Of a stretch of DNA of 64,000 nt, positions 59,516 to 64,000 are shown in pieces. The position numbers were made by a program, and so were the translations under genes. The notes under the pieces were generated by a model. It saw only the letters and a list, made by a program, of their open reading frames with translations, ran no database searches and was not told the DNA's origin. This stretch comes from Brevibacillus porteri (GTDB lineage Bacteria > Bacillota > Bacilli > Brevibacillales > Brevibacillaceae): positions 1-64,000 of the forward strand of contig NZ_PXZO01000028.1 in NCBI RefSeq assembly GCF_003013475.1. The letters are read 5' to 3'. Position 1 is the first letter of the stretch. Every line of letters begins with the position of its first letter.

Positions 59516-60628
59516 ATGAAAGATCCACGAATTGAAAAACTGGCTGACGTCCTCGTCAATTATTCGGTGACTGTCAAGCCAGGTGAAAACGTTTTAATTT
59601 ACTCCATTGGCAACGTTACCGATTTGACAAAAGCCGTTATTGCCAAGGTATACGAAGCTGGGGGAAATCCGTTTGTTCAACTGATCGACCAATCCGTTCA
59701 GCGCGAACTTTTGATGGGTGCCAACGAAACACAATTGGGTATCATGCGTGAAGCAGATGTGGCTTTCATGAAGCAAATGGATTGCTATATTGGCATCCGC
59801 GGCGGCGACAACATCAGTGAGCTCTCTGATGTGCCTGGAGACAAAATGCAGCTGCACTCCAAGCTGCTAGCGCGTCCTGTACTGGATATTCGCGTACCAC
59901 ATACCAAATGGGTTGTGCTTCGCTATCCAAATGCCTCTATGGCTCAGTTGGCTAACATGAGCACCGCCGCTTTCGAAGATTTCTATTTCAAAGTGTGCAC
60001 ACTTGATTACGGCAAGATGGATAAGGCCATGGACAGCCTGGTCGAGCTGATGGAGAAAACCGACAAGGTACGTATCGTAGGGCCAGGCACCGATCTGACC
60101 TTCTCCATTAAAGATATTCCTGCAATCAAATGTGCAGGCGAAGCTAACATCCCTGATGGAGAAGTATTCACTGCTCCTGTCCGTGATTCTGTCAACGGTA
60201 CAATCGCGTACAACACGCCATCTCCTTACCAAGGCTTTACATACGACAATATCAAGCTGACCTTCAAGGATGGCAAAATCATCGAAGCAACTGCCAACGA
60301 TGCAGAAAAGATTAATGAAATCTTTGATACCGATGAAGGTGCCAGATTCGTTGGGGAGTTTGCGATTGGTGTGAATCCGTACATCCAAAACCCGATGAAA
60401 GACATCCTCTTCGACGAAAAAATCGATGGAAGCTTCCACTTTACACCAGGACAGGCATACGATGAAGCGTTTAACGGAAACAAATCCTCCGTACACTGGG
60501 ACTTGGTCATGATTCAACGCCCTGAGTGGGGCGGAGGAGAAATTTGGTTTGACGATCGCCTGATCCGCAAAGACGGACGTTTCGTTGTACCAGAGCTCGA
60601 ATGCCTCAATCCAGAAAACCTTAAATAA
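59516..60628 (+). CDS. M29-family aminopeptidase (AmpS/aminopeptidase T type)
   Basis: A metal-dependent exopeptidase (370 aa) of family M29. Features are RIEKLADVLVNYSVTVKPGENVLI at the N-terminus, GPGTDLTFSIKDIPAIKCAGEANIPDGEVFTAP (metal ligand Glu) near 200, and FVGEFAIGVNP with SSVHWDLVMIQ (His and Asp ligands) at the C-terminus. The ATG at 59516 is preceded by GAGGG; an upstream ATG at 59486 adds ten unlikely residues. It is followed by a strong terminator. Together with the M42 enzyme it indicates active peptide turnover. Confidence 0.92.
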   Translation: MKDPRIEKLADVLVNYSVTVKPGENVLIYSIGNVTDLTKAVIAKVYEAGGNPFVQLIDQSVQRELLMGANETQLGIMREADVAFMKQMDCYIGIRGGDNISELSDVPGDKMQLHSKLLARPVLDIRVPHTKWVVLRYPNASMAQLANMSTAAFEDFYFKVCTLDYGKMDKAMDSLVELMEKTDKVRIVGPGTDLTFSIKDIPAIKCAGEANIPDGEVFTAPVRDSVNGTIAYNTPSPYQGFTYDNIKLTFKDGKIIEATANDAEKINEIFDTDEGARFVGEFAIGVNPYIQNPMKDILFDEKIDGSFHFTPGQAYDEAFNGNKSSVHWDLVMIQRPEWGGGEIWFDDRLIRKDGRFVVPELECLNPENLK

Positions 60629-60636
60629 ATGAAAAT

Positions 60637-60678
60637 AAGCGAAGGGCTCATTGTTCACAAGACATGAGCCCTTCGCTT
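60637..60678. terminator. Bidirectional intrinsic terminator
   Basis: A perfect 15-bp stem AAGCGAAGGGCTCAT/ATGAGCCCTTCGCTT between convergent genes. Confidence 0.9.
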
Positions 60679-60685
60679 TATGTGG

Positions 60686-61219
60686 CTAAACGGAATAAGC
60701 TGGTTGTTTCATCAAGGAAGTCATTTTTTGTTCCATGAAGGAAATCGTTGACTCCAGATGATGAATGGTATACTCCCAGCAAAAACGTTGATATTCGTCA
60801 AAATTCACTTCCAGCTTTTTATAAGAGGCCTTACTTTGTTGGAGCAATTGACGTTGCGTATCCAAACAGCCCTCTAGCAAATCCTTTTGTTCGTCGATCG
60901 TGCGGCTCTTGCCGAAGAAAATCTTAACCAGCATGTCTGAGCGCAATACTGGCGGCAAGATAGGCGTCTGGATTTCTTGACGGAAAGATTGTTTTCCGGC
61001 TTCTGTAATACGGTACAAAATCTTGTTCGGCTTGCCAGACTGAATGATTTCTTGCTTCGTCACGAAGCCTTCTTCCTCCAGTTTGCGCAATGCTGGATAA
61101 ATAGCACCAAAGCTAGCGTCATAAAAGAATCCAATGCTGTTTGTAAACGCTTGCTTAATATCGTAGCCACTCATTTCCCCATAGCTCAAGAAACCCAGTA
61201 TGATCGTTTTAACATCCAT
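60686..61219 (-). CDS. PadR-family transcriptional regulator
   Basis: A 177-residue regulator. The winged helix (about 1-75) contains IILGFLSYGEMSGYDIKQAF and SFGAIYPALRKLEEEGFVTKQ, the PadR signature. The C-terminal helical dimerisation arm (about 90-177) is of PadR group 1 (Vir_act_alpha_C-like). The ATG at 61219 follows GGAGGATG. No target gene is adjacent in the same operon. PadR proteins usually control efflux or stress genes; the target is not evident here. Confidence 0.9.
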   Translation of the reverse strand: MDVKTIILGFLSYGEMSGYDIKQAFTNSIGFFYDASFGAIYPALRKLEEEGFVTKQEIIQSGKPNKILYRITEAGKQSFRQEIQTPILPPVLRSDMLVKIFFGKSRTIDEQKDLLEGCLDTQRQLLQQSKASYKKLEVNFDEYQRFCWEYTIHHLESTISFMEQKMTSLMKQPAYSV

Positions 61220-61464
61220 CTCTTCGCATCCTCCGTTACCGTTCTTTTTCTCTCTCTAGCGGCTAGGACTTAGCCTTTATGTTCAAAATATTCTTTAACT
61301 ACATGTTATTATAAATGGATTTAAATAATTATACCAATGCTATTTCTTTATTATATCAATCAAAATTAATGATATATCCTTCACGTGACTAGAAATTGGG
61401 CGTCCCTTCCCACTCCACTCCCCATAAGATGATACATACCTATCTGCTGTAGGGGGAGAGATCG

Positions 61465-62193
61465 GTGAAAAGTAAAAAATGGTCCCAATATACGCGGGTA
61501 AAGTACCCTGTGAGCAGCAGCAGTCTTCACCCATTCAATTTCTTCGTTCCCATTGTCGAGCGAGTTCAAGAAGGAGTAGTCTCCATCGTGACCGAAGATG
61601 CTCCCCATTCGAAAGACGTGGATTCGTTAATTCGCAGCCTTATTGATCAAGAGGATAATTCTCCACCCACGGAACGAAGCTTTGGCTCCGGATTTCTTTT
61701 TCATCCGAAAGGGTATATCTTGACGAGCGAGCATGTCATCGGTAAATCCAAAAACATTTTCGTGAAGCTATATAACGGTAGAGTGTTTGAAGCCAAACGC
61801 ATTATAGCTGATCGAGTCCGGGATTACGCCGTCATCAAAATTGATGCAGACTGCAAGCTATATCCACTGCCACTAGGCAACTCCTCACATACAAAAGTAG
61901 GAGAATGGGTCATCAGCGTCGGTTCACCATTTGTGTTCAAAGAGACAAAAAACGAGCCTGGTTCCGGGCCAAATACAGCGCAAATTGAACGGGACGAGCG
62001 ATCGCCTTTTTGTATAGTCCCATGTTACCCATCTGGCGAAAAACCTCTCTCCCCGGCTTGGGGTTCACTTCGATTAACCACGCACGTCCGTCCACATCCA
62101 CCCCAATATCCAGACCGAATTCCATCATGCGACCGAAATAATCCTCGAGCGTCTTTGCTACCTCGAAAGCAAGCTGATAACATTCCTGCTTGA
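61465..62193 (+). pseudogene. Truncated HtrA-like serine protease, 3' half lost
   Basis: Residues about 30-160 match the first half of an HtrA/DegP-type protease: SFGSGFLFHPKGYILTSEHVIG (catalytic His), DRVRDYAVIKIDA (catalytic Asp) and VGEWVISVGSPF. Homology stops near base 61955. The expected GNSGGP with the catalytic Ser and the PDZ domain are missing. The frame then continues to 62193 only as antisense of the YheC/D gene. The GTG at 61465 still has a good AGGGGGAG ribosome site. Without the catalytic Ser it cannot act as a protease. Confidence 0.8.
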
Positions 62194-63031
62194 TCAGCTC
62201 TCCCCGCTCCTCTCCAAATCGCTTGAACATAAACCATTCAAAGGGAATCGCTCTGCCTCCCCCATGCAAATTGGAAGTAGCACTGCCGTTCTCCCCCATA
62301 CGTACTGCGCAGCCTGTCACCACCCACTCCCCACGCTCGTCCTTTTGAATCAATAACCGTACATCGGCGACATGCTTGCGTAGCAACCCCAGGTTCAAAC
62401 CTTGCTGCACCAGGAAATTGCCATCGCGAATACGCTGTTCCGCCACCCACGTTTTGACCCATTTTTCCACGCCTTCCACCGTATCAATCCGAGCTACATG
62501 ATGGTTATGTTTTTTGTCACGTCCGGAGAGGCTATAGTCCTTGCCGCTGCTCTTCACTCTGAGGATACTTCTTCCCCCTGTGCCATTGCCTGGCTTGACA
62601 TAGACGAGCCCATGGCGTGCGAGCATGTTTCGGACCAAGCCTTTTTCGTAAATATGTGTCTCCGGAATCCAGCGTTTGACACGATCATCGGAAGCGAGTA
62701 GATTCGTCACTCTCCATTTCTTACTGAACGGACTGTTTGCAAAGAAAAACAGATCGCTATTCCGCAGCCGGATATACTCTTTTACCCTGCGTCGGTACCG
62801 ATCGATTACAACTTCTGGCCAAGGGAAAGATTTACTTATCCAGCCCCCGTTCGGTTTGGGGATGAAGCCCTTGATCTTTCTTGCGGGAACATTGACGTCC
62901 TGATGCGAAAACAGGTAGATTACTGCGCCTAGCTTTTGCCCTGTTTGAACCAACCTTCGCAAATAATCTGGTTCCTCAAAGCGTACACCCTCCCGCCAGG
63001 TTAAAATGCCGATTACCCGTTTAGAAAGCAT
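61937..63031 (-). CDS. YheC/YheD-family endospore coat-associated protein (ATP-grasp)
   Basis: A 364-residue protein of the YheC/D family, coat-associated in B. subtilis, with an ATP-grasp fold. RFEEPDYLRRLVQTGQKLGAVIYLFS opens it. The ATP-grasp part includes YVKPGNGTGGRSI (phosphate loop), GNFLVQQGL, DVRLLIQKDERGEWVVTG and DVDGRAWLIEVNPKPGREVF (metal ligands). The ATG at 63031 follows GAGGGTG. The last residues (FLSL and stop) are read from antisense of the truncated protease, so its C-terminus may be altered. Monocistronic. Confidence 0.88.
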   Translation of the reverse strand: MLSKRVIGILTWREGVRFEEPDYLRRLVQTGQKLGAVIYLFSHQDVNVPARKIKGFIPKPNGGWISKSFPWPEVVIDRYRRRVKEYIRLRNSDLFFFANSPFSKKWRVTNLLASDDRVKRWIPETHIYEKGLVRNMLARHGLVYVKPGNGTGGRSILRVKSSGKDYSLSGRDKKHNHHVARIDTVEGVEKWVKTWVAEQRIRDGNFLVQQGLNLGLLRKHVADVRLLIQKDERGEWVVTGCAVRMGENGSATSNLHGGGRAIPFEWFMFKRFGEERGELIKQECYQLAFEVAKTLEDYFGRMMEFGLDIGVDVDGRAWLIEVNPKPGREVFRQMGNMGLYKKAIARPVQFALYLARNQARFLSL

Positions 63032-63230
63032 CGTAACACCCTCTTCGCTTCTTATTTCGCGATTAGTGTATGTGTGGACACCTTATAGGGAAACATTTGT
63101 CCATGAAAACGGGCTTGACTACTCAACCATAGACAAAGTGTCATTCCAACTTTTCGTTACTTACTTTTTTCAAGCTAATCTGTTAGAATAAAGGGCAACA
63201 ATAATGCTGCTAGATAGAGGTGACGCCGAT

Positions 63231-63551
63231 ATGAGTCAAGATTTTTCTGGCGAACACATGTGTCCAAAATATGAATGTGCAATAAACGTCCTTGGAAAGC
63301 GCTGGACCGGCCTGATTATTCATGTGTTGCTACGTGGGACTGTACGATTCAAAGATATCCGCGAAATGGTTCCGCATATGAGCGATAAAATGCTCTCTGA
63401 AAGGCTGAAAGAGCTGGAGGAGCTGGAAATTTTGGAGCGCAAAGTGTACCCAGAGATCCCAGTTCGCATTGAATACGAATTGACCGAAAAAGGAAAAGAT
63501 CTGCGTCCTGTCATTGATTCCATTCACGAATGGGGCCAAAAATGGATGTAG
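63231..63551 (+). CDS. HxlR-family redox-sensing repressor (YodB/CatR type)
   Basis: A 106-residue winged-helix protein very similar to B. subtilis YodB as I recall it: MCPKYECAINVLGKRWTGLI, then DKMLSERLKELEELEILERKVYPEIPVRIEYELTEKG. The Cys in MCPK (residue 11) corresponds to YodB Cys6, which senses quinones and diamide; a second Cys at residue 16 is extra. The ATG at 63231 follows AGAGGTG; the upstream ATG at 63204 is not preferred. It has its own terminator. Target genes (quinone or nitro reductases) are not adjacent. Confidence 0.88.
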   Translation: MSQDFSGEHMCPKYECAINVLGKRWTGLIIHVLLRGTVRFKDIREMVPHMSDKMLSERLKELEELEILERKVYPEIPVRIEYELTEKGKDLRPVIDSIHEWGQKWM

Positions 63552-63554
63552 CAT

Positions 63555-63591
63555 AACCCCACTTGTCCAAGACGGATAAGCGGGGTTTTTT
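63555..63591 (+). terminator. Intrinsic terminator of the HxlR-family gene
   Basis: AACCCC...GGGGTT with inner CTT/AAG and TCC/GGA pairs, then TTTTTA. Confidence 0.88.
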
Positions 63592-63663
63592 ATGTGCGGT
63601 CAGGCATAAGCTCCTCCCTTTTGCTGTACACTCTAGCAACCCAAGGTGAAGGGAGGGCGGGCG

Positions 63664-64000
63664 ATGCGAACGGCCGTCTACATTCGTGTCAGTACGGAGG
63701 ATCAGGCACGTGAAGGATTTTCGATTCCCGCTCAAAGGGAAAAGCTGCTCTCGTACGTTCACTCCCAAGGTTGGGAAGTCCATGCCGTCTACGCAGATGA
63801 AGGCGTGAGTGCCAAAGATACGAATCGCCCCGCACTCGGTCAGCTCCTGCTGGATATCCGAACGGGTGAAATCGATGTCGTCCTCGTCTATCGACTCGAT
63901 CGACTCACTCGCTCTGTCCTTGATCTGTATCAGCTCCTGCAGGAGTTCGATCGACATGCAGTACACTTTAAAAGCTGCACCGAGGTATACGATACGACTA
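63664..64000 (+). CDS. Large serine recombinase, N-terminal part (partial)
   Basis: The frame opens at ATG 63664 (after GGGAGGG) and runs off the window end. It encodes MRTAVYIRVSTEDQAREGFS, with the nucleophilic Ser in the RVSTEDQ motif at about residue 10, then VLVYRLDRLTRS, typical of the serine resolvase catalytic domain. The REGFSIPAQ stretch is typical of large serine integrases, as in phages, ICEs and the skin element recombinase SpoIVCA. It was not listed as an open frame because it lacks a stop inside the window. It probably marks the left end of an integrated element that continues to the right. Confidence 0.88.
   Translation, partial: MRTAVYIRVSTEDQAREGFSIPAQREKLLSYVHSQGWEVHAVYADEGVSAKDTNRPALGQLLLDIRTGEIDVVLVYRLDRLTRSVLDLYQLLQEFDRHAVHFKSCTEVYDTT

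Noticed and set aside
1-64000. CRISPR arrays, tRNA genes, T-boxes and complete insertion sequences
   Set aside because: I looked for regular spaced repeats, GGTTCGA-type T-loops, the GGGTGGTACC T-box motif and transposase motifs, and saw none; a by-eye scan is not exhaustive.

Overview
The window looks like a chromosomal segment of an endospore-forming Bacillales bacterium, most probably Brevibacillus or a close Paenibacillaceae relative. The evidence is Spo0M, YtrH/YtrI, YheC/D and two YjcZ-type sporulation mini-proteins; CcpA and CodY; the bacillithiol-linked protein YtxJ; an S-layer-homology (SLH) protein; and AGGAGG-type ribosome sites with TTGACA/TATAAT-type promoters throughout. Genus assignment is inference; no database search was run.

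Layout. Bases 1-450 hold the 5' end of a minus-strand 16S rRNA with tandem promoters. From 0.8 to 4 kb come a FAH hydrolase and the thiI-nifZ tRNA thiolation pair. From 4.5 to 13.4 kb there are dapF, a DUF84 NTPase, a HAD nucleotidase, a DUF1540 protein, an SDR and three MFS transporters, one of them in an operon with its own HTH regulator and a clear palindromic operator. From 13.4 to 23.9 kb lies one nine-gene minus-strand operon: an MlrC-type M81 metallopeptidase, an RpiR regulator, a complete peptide ABC importer, an N-succinylamino-acid racemase/OSBS enzyme and a beta-lactamase-fold serine hydrolase. A stand-alone codY lies immediately upstream. From 25 to 33 kb are sporulation genes, an MFS transporter, an M42 aminopeptidase, a COG3375 GNAT and a flavoprotein.

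From 33.6 to 57.8 kb the order ezrA-like, refZ, dgcP-like, rpsD, acuA-acuB-acuC, ccpA, aroA, ytxJ follows, as I remember it, the B. subtilis ezrA to ytxJ backbone. Added genes include a large SLH protein and a class A penicillin-binding protein with fibronectin domains. The right end (57.9-64 kb) carries small zinc-ribbon proteins, a strongly folded non-coding element, an M29 aminopeptidase, PadR and YodB-type HxlR regulators, a truncated HtrA-like protease abutting a YheC/D gene, and the start of a serine recombinase of a probable mobile element.

The most interesting candidate system is the 13.4-23.9 kb operon. Its enzyme classes parallel MlrB and MlrC of the microcystin (cyclic D-residue peptide) degradation pathway. 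Here they sit with a dedicated peptide importer and a racemase able to act on N-succinyl D-amino acids, under an RpiR regulator with two palindromic candidate operators in the leader. I propose uptake and stereochemical breakdown of D-residue-containing peptides. Other noteworthy items are an MTA/SAH nucleosidase fused to a glutaredoxin-like domain, a TPM-EzrA fusion, and a hairpin predicted to hide the ribosome site of the DUF1540 gene.
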